64,000 nt of DNA from Lytechinus pictus (taxonomy: Eukaryota > Echinodermata > Echinoidea > Temnopleuroida > Toxopneustidae): assembly GCF_037042905.1 (NCBI RefSeq), contig NC_087251.1, positions 45,470,873-45,534,872 of the forward strand, read 5' to 3'. The notes beneath the pieces are model-generated. The model saw only the letters and a list, made by a program, of their open reading frames with translations. It was not told the DNA's origin and searched no databases. Made by a program: the position numbers and the translations under genes. Shown here piece after piece: positions 55,462 to 64,000 of the stretch (the first letter of the stretch is position 1; every line of letters begins with the position of its first letter).

Positions 55462-56774
55462 ATGGCAGTGTACGGAAATATTGGAAGTTTTGAGGAGTCA
55501 ATTGAGTCATTTGATGATTATTCGGACCGCATGGATGCTTTCCTTAGTGCCAATGCAATACCAGCAGAGAGGCAGGCTAATCTTTTCTTGGCTAGTGTCG
55601 GTCCTGTGGCTTATAAACTCCTGAAAAACCTTTGCAGCCCAAGTCAGCCCAATACTAAATCGTATGAGGAGCTTAAGCGGTGTCTTAAGGAACATTTTAA
55701 AGTTTTGGACGGCTCAGCAAGGGGAGAGGGAGACAGTAGCAGACTTCATCGTTCGGCTGAAAAATTTGGCTTGGACGTGTGACTTTGGAGCTTTCCTGTT
55801 GGAAGCTCTTCGAGACAGATTAGTTTCAGGACTCCACCAGAAGATGTCACGTACCCAATGGCAGCTTCTCGCCATAAGCTTAACTTTTGAGAGTGCTAGG
55901 TCCCGTTGATGATGAGATGGCTGGTGCTGCTAATAAGCAGCACATGGGACCAGCAGTGGCCAGCAGTGAAGTTCATCGTGTAGCATATCAGGGGCATTAC
56001 CAGGGTAACCGACAGTTTCCAAGGAAATCACCTGGCGCATCCCCTCCTTGGAAGAATTCGTCTTGTAAATGCTGTGGAGGAGACCATCCGGCGGATAGAT
56101 GCCGATTTAAGGACGCCACATGCCACATCTGCAAGAAGAAGGGACATATTCGTTCTGTGTGCCGATCGAGGAGACGGGAAGAGGGACGAAACCAGTATGT
56201 TGCCCAAGTGCCAGATGGAATAAACTCTGACTCAGAAACAATAGTAGACCATGATCATGATGATGATGTGAATTATGTTGAGAGTAGTTTTGGATTACAC
56301 AATATTGAGGGTGAGTGCAATCATACATCTTTGCCTTATTATGTACATGTTAATATAGGTAGTACTAGTTTGGAAATGGAGGTAGATACCGGGGCGGCAC
56401 GATCAACGGTGTCGGAAGTCGTGTATCAGTCTGAATTACCGAGATACCCTCTTCGTAAACCCAATATAACTCTACGTAGTTATTCCAAACATGTCGTACC
56501 CCTTCTTGGCTGTATTACTATACCTGTGGTGTATAATGGGGGGAGGACGGTGATGCTAGAACTTCTAGTAGTAAAGGGCAGAAGACCTGCCCTGTTTGGG
56601 AGAGATTGGCTAAACAAGATAAAGCTGGACTGGAAAAGCATTTTTGCCATGCAAAATAAAATTTCTGTAACAACAAAGGAACAAAAGAGGGTTGATCCCA
56701 GCATAACAAGGGACAAGCTTAATGCTTTCCTACTAAACATGCAAAGTTGTTCAAAAAGGATAAGACTGGAATAA
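55462..56774 (+). pseudogene. Gag-protease of Gypsy element 2
   Basis: The start MAVYGNIGSFEESIESFDDY is 31 bases after the LTR. The Gag domain shifts frame near 55700 and again near 55890. Two CCHC knuckles follow, CKCCGGDHPADRC and CHICKKKGHIRSVC. The aspartic protease carries its active site in MEVDTGAARSTVS and a downstream LFGRDWLNKIKLDW. The frame ends at 56772-56774, close to a lost base that would join it to the polymerase frame. Family identity is firm; function is lost. Confidence 0.87.
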
Positions 56775-57918
56775 AAGGGTTCACTGCATCCTTAAAACTG
56801 AAACCGGATGCAAAGCCTTGCTTTCAGAAGGCTAGACCAGTCCCTTATTCCCTGGTGGAAAACGTAAATAAAGAGTATGAGAGACTGGTAAAGGATGATA
56901 TTTTCTAGCCTGTCACTCACAGCGAGTGGGCGTCACCAACTGTTCATGTGTCTAAAGCACAGGGTGCCATTCGCGTGTGTGGTGATTACAAGAGAGTGAA
57001 TGAGGTAATCGAGGATGATGGTTACATATTGCCAAATGCACAAGACTTGTTCGCAAAACTTGCTCAAAACGGTACCACTCCAAAAGTGTACTCGGTCATT
57101 GACCTTACTGGCGCTTTCAATCAGCTTTTTCTGGATGAAGAATCTGCGAAGCTTCTTGTGTTGAACACTCACAAAGGTTTGCTCGCACCAAAGCGTTTGT
57201 GTTTTGGAGTCAAAACAGCGCCATTTTTGTTTCAAGCTACCATGGACAAAATAATATCAGGCATGCCGAATGTCTTCTGCTATGTTGATGATATACTTGT
57301 GGCGACAGAAAGCATTGACGAGCGTATGAATGTACTCACAGAGTTATTTGCCAGGTTAACTAAGCATAATGTGCGGCTAAATCAGGATAAGTGCAAATTC
57401 CTACAATCCAAAATCAGATATTTGGGGCATATTCTCACTGCTGAGGGCATTGAACCGATTCAAGACAAAGTTGAAGCCATTAACAAAGCCCCCAAGCCTA
57501 AGAATGTATCTGAATTGAAGTCTTTCCTAGGAATGATTAATTACTATGGCAAGTTCATTCCAAATCTGAGCACCGAGCTCCAGCCCCTCTATGCATTACT
57601 ACAGCACTCAACTGAATGGAAATGGTGCAAAAGATGTGAAGCCGCGTTCACATATGCGAAAAAGGCCCTTGCTAGCGATAGGGTTTTGGTTCATTATGAT
57701 GCTTCAAAGCCAGTTGTTCTAAGTGTGGATGCGAGTCCATATGGATTAGGGGCAGTTTTAAGCCATAAGCTTGCGGACGGTTCAGAAAAACCGATTGCCT
57801 ATGCTTCTAGGACTTTGAATGCTGCAGAGAAAAATTATGCACAAATTGATAAAGAGGGATTAGCTATTATCTTTGGGGTGAAAAAGTTTCATCTGTACTT
57901 GTATGGTCGGGAGTTTCC
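56775..57918 (+). pseudogene. Reverse transcriptase and partial RNase H of Gypsy element 2
   Basis: Reverse transcriptase motifs in order: WASPTVHVSK, IRVCGDYKRVNE, YSVIDLTGAFNQLFLD, LCFGVKTAPFLFQATMD, catalytic FCYVDDILVAT (near 57276-57305) and IRYLGHILTAEGI. The connection and RNase H begin with LSVDASPYGLGAVLSH and IAYASRTLNAAEKNYAQ and break off at LYLYGREF near 57918, where unrelated sequence begins. An in-frame TAG at 56906-56908 interrupts the N-terminal part. Confidence 0.9.
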
Positions 57919-58549
57919 ACATGTTCATTCAAGCGTGAATGTTTAATTAAACGCCTTTGAATCATTGAAGCATGTTAATTGGTCATGAACATAACGAAAA
58001 AGTTGAGAAAAGATCATTTTCAGTTACCAAAATGAAACAGTACATGCCTATGATATTTGAAAATCATATTTTTTGTTTTCAATAAATGTTCATTGAACCG
58101 TGAAACGATGAAAATTGTTGAAGATACTCTTCCCAAATATAACTGTCATCATATTCTATCATTTTTATTGATAAAAATGTGTAAAACATCCAATTATAGC
58201 AAATTTGGACTTGTGTTTATTCAACCGTGAAATTTAGCCAAAAAAGTTGTATCGTCTTTTAGAAAGTACCTTTTACAAGTCTTCTGACTATTTTTCATGA
58301 TGAGAATGTGGAATTAGTTCCAATAAAATGGAATCAAAGTAATGATATTTGGCTTGTGACTTTTGAAAAGTGACATTTTTGCCTTCTGACGGTGCTCACT
58401 GAAGCATGGCGTAAAATACGTCCATAACTTTTACTCAGAGGATAGCTTATAAAATTACCTACACGCTCATGTAAAAATATATTAAAAACTCGCATCGGTT
58501 CGGAAATTATTGATGTTTGTTTAAGGGGGGACTTACTTTTTTTGTTGTG
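57919..58549. mobile_element. Tc1/mariner-like 3' end inserted in Gypsy element 2
   Basis: AT-rich, without coding frame, ending GGGGGGACTTACTTTTTTTG then TTGTGTA. That is a terminus style typical of Tc1/mariner elements (TACACAACAAAAAAAGTAAG inward). The opposite terminus is not seen at 57919, so a deletion took it and the Gypsy 3' half. Confidence 0.55.
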
Positions 58550-58572
58550 TATAGTTTGTCCAGTATATAAAA
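58550..58572 (+). repeat. Remnant of the 3' LTR of Gypsy element 2
   Basis: TATAGTTTGTCCAGTATATA and AAA, identical to the end of the 5' LTR, immediately before the AGGGA target duplicate. Confidence 0.82.
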
Positions 58573-58594
58573 AGGGACAAACTTCTGATATCCC

Positions 58595-59335
58595 TTCCTG
58601 GAGGGTCCTCTTGGAAAGAAGGGCTGGAGGTGTGCTGAGTTGACATTGGGCAGGGAGCCTCGGGTCCCAGTCTGTCTAACCGGGGGTGTCGCGAATTTCT
58701 GCGATCACCAGAGGTACAAGAACATTGTGTTCCCGGAGGGTCGTAACTGGAAGGTCTCGTTGGGGGTACTCCCCTGCTTCACTTCCAGTTTCGAGGAAGC
58801 AGACTTAGACGCCCTGGGCCGACTGGCCTGTGACCCTAAGACAAGCGCTCTCGGGGAGATTGGTTTGGATCACTTTCTCCCGCCCTCGACCTGGTCAAAG
58901 CAGTTGCTGGTCTATACGACCATCCTGGAGCAGGTCGGGGCTACTGGTAAAGTCCTCGTACTGCACCTGCGGGGACAAGAGGGACAAACTTCTGATATCC
59001 CTTCTCGGATTGTCCGAGAAGCAACCAGGAAAAGGGTCAACAGATATCAGAGGAATCATATCCACTGTTGTACCCTTGGACCTCAAGAGGTCGAGGCTTG
59101 GGGAAAAGTTTTCCCCAACACCTACTTTAGCTTCAGCTGCATGGTGAAGCATTTCACTGGGGAGCAGTTGGACGCCTTGAGGAGGGTCCCTCTTGATAAG
59201 CTATTGCTGGAAACAGATTCTCCATATCTCCCTGTTGGGGGTGTCAAATTCATGACCCCTGCATATATCGGGGAGGTGGGAGAGCACGTCGCCTCAGCCC
59301 GGCGGATATTTTCTCACCCTCATGAAGCGAGCTAG
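58595..59335 (+). pseudogene. TatD-like segment, copy B (3' portion of the locus)
   Basis: One open frame of about 246 codons to TAG at 59333-59335. It contains GEIGLDH, LHLRG, IHCCT and ETDSPYLP. There is no start codon of its own; its first part duplicates copy A. The G run that shifts frame in copy A has one fewer G here, so copy B keeps the family frame. Confidence 0.78.
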
Positions 59336-59589
59336 GATTAACCATCTGGCGCTCTATGGGGTGTAGTGAGGAAGAAAAATAGCAGATATTGGTGACAACA
59401 GCAAGGTGAAGATGCCATGTGTGTACACTGAGGATAATATCAATGTCAAAGGTTTACACATGGTCAAGCTATATGACAAAAGAGGACTGATCCACCGAAA
59501 AGGTTTTGACATCTCTGTGTTGAAGAAGTATACCAATCTGTCGAGTCATAAAGGGTTGTTTCAACAAAAACTGATTGGTCTTTGGTCTT

Positions 59590-59770
59590 ATTGAGCAAGT
59601 TTTACAGGATTTGCCGGGAGTGCAGGCATACTGGACGATATTCTTGTGTCAGGTCATTCAGAGGATGAGCATTTAAGAAACATGATAGAGTTCTGACGCA
59701 ATTGGAAGAACGCAATTTGACACTGAAGTGTGAATTTGCGAAAGAATTGGTTGACTGTTTGGGTCATGGA
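59590..59770 (+). pseudogene. Gypsy reverse transcriptase fragment
   Basis: VLQDLPGVQAYLDDILVSGH, then a frame break, then LTQLEERNLTLKCEFAKELV and DCLGH: the catalytic YLDD-containing part of a Ty3/Gypsy reverse transcriptase, from a different element than the one at 55126. Flanking domains are missing. Confidence 0.72.
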
Positions 59771-59771
59771 G

Positions 59772-59935
59772 GAAGGAGTACCTGCCTACACAATTCAATC
59801 GCGACAGAGATGGAACGAGCAGGAGAACGATGTTTATGTGGGTGACATTGTCCACATTATGGAAGAATTGCCACATAACCATTGGAATATTGCTCATGTT
59901 GAAAAGTCTTTCTTAGAAGAAATGTTATGGTAAGG
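59772..59935 (+). pseudogene. Fragment resembling BEL/Pao integrase C-terminal domain
   Basis: QRWNEQENDVYVGDIVHIME then ELPHNHWNIAHVEK resembles the RW..E......GD.VLI.....P...W..G.V.... pattern of the DUF5641-type tail of Pao polyproteins. It is fused directly to a Gypsy fragment, so this stretch is a mosaic of dead elements. Confidence 0.55.
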
Positions 59936-60151
59936 TCAGCTCAAGTTCAAACCTAATATTCAACCCTTGTTGGGCCCATTCTCAAGCTGTATCTTTTGGA
60001 ATATTGACTGGATGTTTATTTTGTCTGTTGTGTTCGATTACAGAATGACTTTGCTGATATGTACAGATGAGTGATGATAATGGGTACTGGGCTGCCTGAC
60101 GTCTTCCAGACTCAAGATGTCTATAGCAGGGCACATTATGGTTTAGAGCAT

Positions 60152-60453
60152 ATATAATAATAATAATAATATGGTCCATTTATATAGCGTAGCTACTATA
60201 ATTGCATATACTCTACTGCGCTTGATACTTGGTATCATAATATTACTCCGGCTGTAGCTGAGCTGCCATATAGGCGCTAAAGCATTTAAGGAATAAATCC
60301 TACCGGGTACCCATTCACCTCACCTGGGTCGAGTGCGGCACAATGTGGGTACATTTTTTTTGATGAAGCAAAACACGCCACGGCTGGGGTTCGAACCCAC
60401 GTCTCTCTGATTGAAAGACGAGAGTCGTAACCAGTAGACCACGACACCCCCGG
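60152..60453 (-). mobile_element. tRNA-derived SINE (minus strand)
   Basis: On the minus strand the head reads GTCGTGGTCTACTGGTTACG (A-box-like, 60426-60446) and GTGGGTTCGAACCCCAG (B box, 60384-60400), spaced as in a tRNA. A body follows with GAATGGGTACCCGGTAGGAT and a 3' tail of (ATT)n at 60152-60173. The tRNA-like part is a promoter relic, not a functional tRNA gene. Confidence 0.85.
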
Positions 60454-60469
60454 GATTTTCAGAAAATGC

Positions 60470-61375
60470 AAAGTGTTGTAAATCATAGGAATCACAGAGG
60501 ATCTAGCAGAAGAATGTAAAAGAATACTAAAGAAGCCAAATGATATAATGTCTAATAAGAATCACAATCTCAACCTCCTGTTTAAGATCTTGCCTTCAGG
60601 AAGAAGGTTGGGTTCGATGAAGTGTCGGACAAGTCGGTACTCAGACTCATTCATGGCATTTTCTATTTGGTTGCAAAACCCAATCGGAAACGTATGATCC
60701 GTGATATCGAATGTCAACAGTGAATATCATTCAACTGGACAATTTATCAATTTGTTTTCTTATTCCACACCCCCTCTTATCTTTATATATTTTCATTATT
60801 TAAAATATTTTTGCTTTGGAATTGCATTACATGTTTCTTCTCCGCCGGACCTTGCTTCCTTCCTCTTGCTATTGTGCAATACAGAAACATCTTTGAAATA
60901 TTAATCTTAGAACATCTTTCTTTTTAACTGGTTTACTTCTTATTTACAAATGCATTAGCAATATATTTTTGGGTTACAAATTTTCTTTCTGCCAGATTTC
61001 TTTCAAACAGTGCAATAAATAAGTATCAATGGAATTTTCATTTCTGTCCAATTTCATTTAAACCCAATTGTCTCTACAATAATTTGATTCCTTTTTTTTT
61101 ATCGCCAATAGGTTATAATATTCAATTCACTAATTTCAATTACATTTCTCAAAAACCTTTAATTTATAAATTGCCCTTTTTCAACGTCATTTCATCATTT
61201 TTCTAGTTTTATATTAGTGCAATTAATTGTAAATATTAACTAAGCAGTGCCCTTCAAAGTGTATAATTTCAGCATTTTTGATGATATGTACTTGTTATAT
61301 TATGGAATCTTATATGTGACCATGACGCATTTCTTGTGCTATTATTGACAATAAAGAATAAATTGAATTGAATTG
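60470..61375 (+). mobile_element. LINE 3' end with TTGAAT tail
   Basis: The frame reads TEDLAEECKRILKKPNDIMS, NLLFKILPSGRRLGSMKCRT and SRYSDSFMAFSIWLQNP, then a stop at about 60693. LPSGRR..........RY..SF.P..I is the C-terminal end of many LINE polymerases. The 3' UTR ends with AATAAAGAATAAATTGAATT and GAATTG at 61348-61372, a repeat-type LINE tail. Confidence 0.75.
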
Positions 61376-61820
61376 TCAGCGTAGCCTCATCTGGACCAAT
61401 ACCACGTGCTCCTTGACTGATTATTTATCATCAGTAGGATAGTCACAGCCTACCTCCATTAGTCAGTATTTGGTCAAGCTGGAACGAAAATGTGCATTTT
61501 TGTTATCAGATGATAAAGAAGACTTTAGAGCATCTACCAATATCAAAAAGTCTCCTTCATATTCATACACAAAATTCTGACAGCTTTTCCAAGTAAATGT
61601 AACATGTTCTATACGCACTGTATAAGAATCAAATTTTCATTTGACAAAGCGCAAAATGAGAAGCAGATGAAGTGGCGATTAGACCATTTGGGCATTAGAC
61701 TAAATAACAAAGAGACTAAAGTGAAAGGATAAAGAGCAAGTGTAGTGTAGACAAAACGGAAATTTGACCAAATCAAGACTAGACCAAATGGGCTAGCCAA
61801 TGTGGTGTTAGACATCTTGT
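61376..61820. repeat. Unassigned stretch with GACCAAATGGG-type words
   Basis: 61650-61810 carries repeated AGACCATTTGGGC, AGACTAAAT and TAGACCAAATGGGCTAG words, similar to the inverted repeat at 19930-20265. No gene. Confidence 0.45.
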
Positions 61821-62783
61821 CACCCAAATCCTGTTTCTGTAAGCATACTCTGCAACGTAACTACTGCATCACCTTCAATTTATGGCTGATGTAGCCAAGA
61901 AGAGTTAAACACCATCATGATGTCATGGTAGAGAGAGCAGGTCACACTGTCACCTAAATCCTGTCTTTGTAAGCATACGACGCAAGATAACTACTGCATC
62001 ACCTTCAATTTATGGCTGATGTAGCCAAGAAGAGTTATACACCATCATGATGTCACGGTAGAGAGAGCAGGTCACACTGTCACCTAAATCCTGTCTTTGT
62101 AAGCATACGACGCAAGATAACTACTGCATCACCTTCAATTTATGGCTGATGTAGCCAAGAAGAGTTATACACCATAATGATGTCACGGTAGAGAGAGCAG
62201 GTCACACTGTCACCTAAATCCTGTCTTTGTAAGCATACGACGCATCGTCTTCAATGTAAGGCTGATGTTGCCAGGTGGAAGCACACATCATCCTGATGTC
62301 ATGGTTAAGAGAGCAGGTCACACTGTCACCTAAATCCTGTCTACGTAAGCATACTCTAGTTTCAAACGTAACCACTGTATCAGCCAAGAAGAGTTATACA
62401 ACACCATGCATGATGTCACGGGTAAGAGAGCAGGTCACACTATCACCTAAATCCTGTCTATGTAAGCATACTCTGCAACATAACTACTGCATCACCTTCA
62501 ATTTACGGCTGACGTAGCCAAGAAGAGTTATACAACATCATGATGTCACGGGTAAGAGAGCTAGTCACACCATCACCCAAATCCTGTCTCTGTAAAGCAT
62601 ACACTCTAACGTTATTACTGAATCATCTCCAAACTATACTTGAAGGAACCAGGTGAAAGCATACAACAGCATGGTGTTATGGTCAAGAGAGCAAGTCACA
62701 TCATCTTCAATGAATGGCTGATGTAGCCACATGGAAGCATACATCATCATATGGTGTCTTGGTTAAGAGAGCAAGCCACACTG
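61821..62783 (-). repeat. Tandem array of CINP last-exon copies (about 8 units)
   Basis: Units start, on the plus strand, with CACCTAAATCCTGTCT at 61821, 61951, 62081, 62211, 62327, 62444 and 62574; a deleted one lies near 62640-62780. The genuine exon end is at 62785. The period is 130 bp or 116-117 where a deletion is shared. Read on the minus strand in the CINP frame, unit 2 gives RDIMMVYNSSWLHQP-stop-IEGDAVVILRRMLTKTGFR-stop, against RDIMMMYASSWLHQPYIEDD and AIVTLESMLIETGFR in the gene. The outermost unit reads VVTLQSMLTETGFG. Units 1-4 share the same TAA in place of the Tyr codon. Confidence 0.92.
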
Positions 62784-62980
62784 TCACCTGAATCCTGTCT
62801 CTATAAGCATACTCTCCAATGTGACGATGGCATCATCTTCTATATATGGCTGATGTAGCCAGGAGGAGGCATACATCATCATGATGTCACGGTTGTCATG
62901 GTGAGCTACATCCTCGACGATCACCTTCTTGACCTCAAGTTCCTTCTGGTACATTTCTTGAAGATGCTGAGAGGCTTGAA
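62784..62980 (-). CDS. CINP: CINP last exon
   Basis: Acceptor CGTTGCAG at 62981-62988. The exon encodes QASQHLQEMYQKELEVKK to MLIETGFR and ends at TGA 62786-62784. Its 3' half is the source of the array downstream. Confidence 0.93.
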
Positions 62981-63593
62981 CTGCAACGAGGAAGAGCAGA
63001 AGAAAGAGATGCATTAGATGAAGGATGAGAGAGATAGGCTAAGTCACATTTATTTCATTTCATTTCATTTTTCATTTTTCATTTTTCATTTCATTCCATC
63101 CATTTTCTCTGGGGTGAACTTAAAGCTTTACACAGACACAATATAATATTTTCAATCATGAGCCTGCTTCACATATTACATGATGGATCTGTTTTCAAAG
63201 AGTTCTTACAGTAAAGATTCTATACTTAAGTAAACCAAAGGAATTTAAAAAAACAAATAACAAATTCCAGAGGAAAATCAGTTAAGGTTGATTCTTAACC
63301 TACCATGAGTGACCTAATGTTTTCATATGAGTTCAATACAGTAAAGGAATGAGACACGGAATGATGTCGTATCTAATTCCAACTTCCAATTATACAATTT
63401 AAACTTGTACAAAGCAATTTAATGGTGATATGTTGGTTAGAGAGATCATTATTGACCAGTACTTACCAAACTTGCCTACTGACCAGCTTGTAAACAATGG
63501 ACTGGCATCCTGGTCAGATTTCTTTTTCTGCTCCAATTTCTCCACACCTTGGAAGTGCTTAGTGATAGATGCCATCTTGCTCATCAGTGTAGT
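62784..63593 (-). CDS. CINP: CINP, CDK2-interacting protein (C-terminal part, last two exons)
   Basis: CINP binds CDK2/cyclin and replication or checkpoint factors, and was later linked to ribosome assembly. The two exons (63593-63467 and 62980-62784) encode the last 107 residues. Key matches to human: FVQASQHLQEMYQKELEVKK against FYEVSHKLLEMYRKELLLKR, and ASSWLHQPYIEDDAIVTLES then MLIETGFR against LSMWLHQPYVESDSRLHLES then MLLETGHR. Upstream is the coiled-coil-like TLMSKMASITKHFQGVEKLE. Upstream exons lie beyond 64000. The gene converges on ZNF839, and its stop abuts a tandem array of its own 3' end. Confidence 0.93.
63043..63100. repeat. (CATTT)n microsatellite in CINP last intron
   Basis: CATTT and CATTTTT units over about 58 bases. 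Confidence 0.85.
63101..63466. other. CINP last intron, nothing else seen
   Basis: The intron between the two CINP exons spans 62981-63466; this part holds no recognisable repeat. Confidence 0.6.
63467..63593 (-). CDS. CINP: CINP penultimate exon
   Basis: Acceptor ATTTTAG, donor GTAAGT at 63466. It encodes TTLMSKMASITKHFQGVEKL, EQKKKSDQDASPLFTSWSV and GKF, leaving phase 1 that joins the last exon. Human has LSSTTKGICELE and PPLFHTWPTTHF here. Confidence 0.9.
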
Positions 63594-64000
63594 CTAAAAT
63601 GCGATCAGAAAAGAATTTATTTTTTTTTGAAAAAAGTATAAGATTCTAACCCCTCATTTTATTTCAGGTAAAAAGTACATGGGCCTCAGGGTAATCCACA
63701 AAATAAAATGCCCCTTAGAGCCTTCATAAACTTTAAAAAGAGCCCCTGAAATTCTCAAAGGGTCCAATGTAAACTGTAACCAATGCAAATTTTCGCTTCT
63801 GAGCAAAAAAAAAGTACACAAGTTTTTTTTAATGAATTTTTGCACCTGTGCGATTAAAAAAATATTGTGATAAAAAATGGCAAGCTTAATAAACATTTTA
63901 AGGTACTGTTTTAAGATATTTGAAATGATTCAATTTGACCAGATAAAGAGATAGTTTGTCACAACAATTTATCAAAAGTCGTTGTAAACAATTATGACAG
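63594..64000. other. CINP intron, truncated by window end
   Basis: AT-rich; no exon of CINP was recognised in this stretch. Confidence 0.5.

Larger units (their letters stand above)
55126..58572 (+). mobile_element. Ty3/Gypsy element 2 with 5-bp target duplication, rearranged
   Basis: The target duplication AGGGA lies at 55121-55125 and 58573-58577. A 305-bp 5' LTR (55126-55430) opens TGTAATATACTG and closes CAGTATATAAAA. TTGGCGACAAGG follows as the likely primer-binding site, then gag, protease, reverse transcriptase and part of RNase H. The 3' end keeps only the last 23 bp of the LTR; the rest of RNase H, integrase and most of the 3' LTR are replaced by a mariner-like 3' end. Several frameshifts and a stop make it dead. 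Confidence 0.88.
53443..59335 (+). pseudogene. TatD-nuclease-like (TATDN2-type) pseudogene, split and part-duplicated
   Basis: Surviving pieces: 53443-53800 (N-terminus, after a TTTTCTGTAG acceptor), 54270-55125 (centre, copy A) and 58578-59335 (copy B to the stop). Copy B shows the TatD order SALGEIGLDH, KVLVLHLRG, NHIHCCTLG, LLLETDSPYLP and MTPAYIGEVGEHVA. Damage: a LINE end inserted at 53801-54248, TGA at 54546-54548, one extra G near 54906, tandem duplication of about 415 bp, and a Gypsy element in copy A. Metal-binding histidines also look altered: DSLFHLD where the family has HxH, and GVLP where GVHP is usual. TatD enzymes are metal-dependent 3'-5' DNases; this copy is unlikely to be active. 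Confidence 0.78.

Noticed and set aside
60384-60446. Candidate tRNA gene on the minus strand
   Set aside because: A and B boxes are present, but no complete cloverleaf is evident and a SINE body with (ATT)n tail follows.

Overview
The window is animal nuclear DNA, AT-rich and full of introns. It comes most likely from a marine invertebrate deuterostome, and I favour a sea urchin or other echinoderm. The reasons are split vertebrate-like genes (VTI1B, ZNF839, CINP), a very high load of short terminal-inverted-repeat elements (MITEs), several LINE tails, two Ty3/Gypsy elements, a TatD-like multicopy-type sequence and a tRNA-derived SINE. The species call is inference; the gene calls rest on exon-by-exon translation with matching splice phases.

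Layout. (1) 1-7681: LINE remnant, MITEs, simple repeats and, at 6385-7681, a degenerate tandem array that repeats the end of the VTI1B last exon. (2) 7682-32863, minus strand: VTI1B, a Qb-SNARE, seven exons, 225 codons; its first intron (13746-32763) is 19 kb and holds most of the repeats, including a palindrome-core array, a 29-bp/234-bp higher-order repeat and nested inverted-repeat elements. (3) 32864-33157: a 294-bp head-to-head promoter interval. (4) 33158-40933, plus strand: ZNF839 orthologue, seven exons, 1197 codons. (5) 40934-61820: about 21 kb of intergenic DNA with MITEs, LINE 3' ends, a hAT remnant, a Gypsy gag, a broken DDE-type transposase with a CxxH motif that I cannot assign to a family, and a TatD-nuclease-like pseudogene that was partly duplicated and then split by a Gypsy element. 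(6) 61821-62783: a tandem array derived from the end of the CINP last exon. (7) 62784-63593, minus strand: the last two exons of CINP (CDK2-interacting protein); the gene continues beyond the window.

The genes are housekeeping: VTI1B acts in endosomal/Golgi membrane fusion, CINP in replication and checkpoint or ribosome-assembly work, ZNF839 is a poorly characterised zinc-finger protein. ZNF839 and CINP converge, as I recall they do on human chromosome 14. The most unusual signal is that both minus-strand genes are followed, immediately 3' of their stop codons, by tandem 'echo' copies of their own terminal coding sequence, still readable in the gene's frame. I do not know of a description of such paired terminal-exon arrays.
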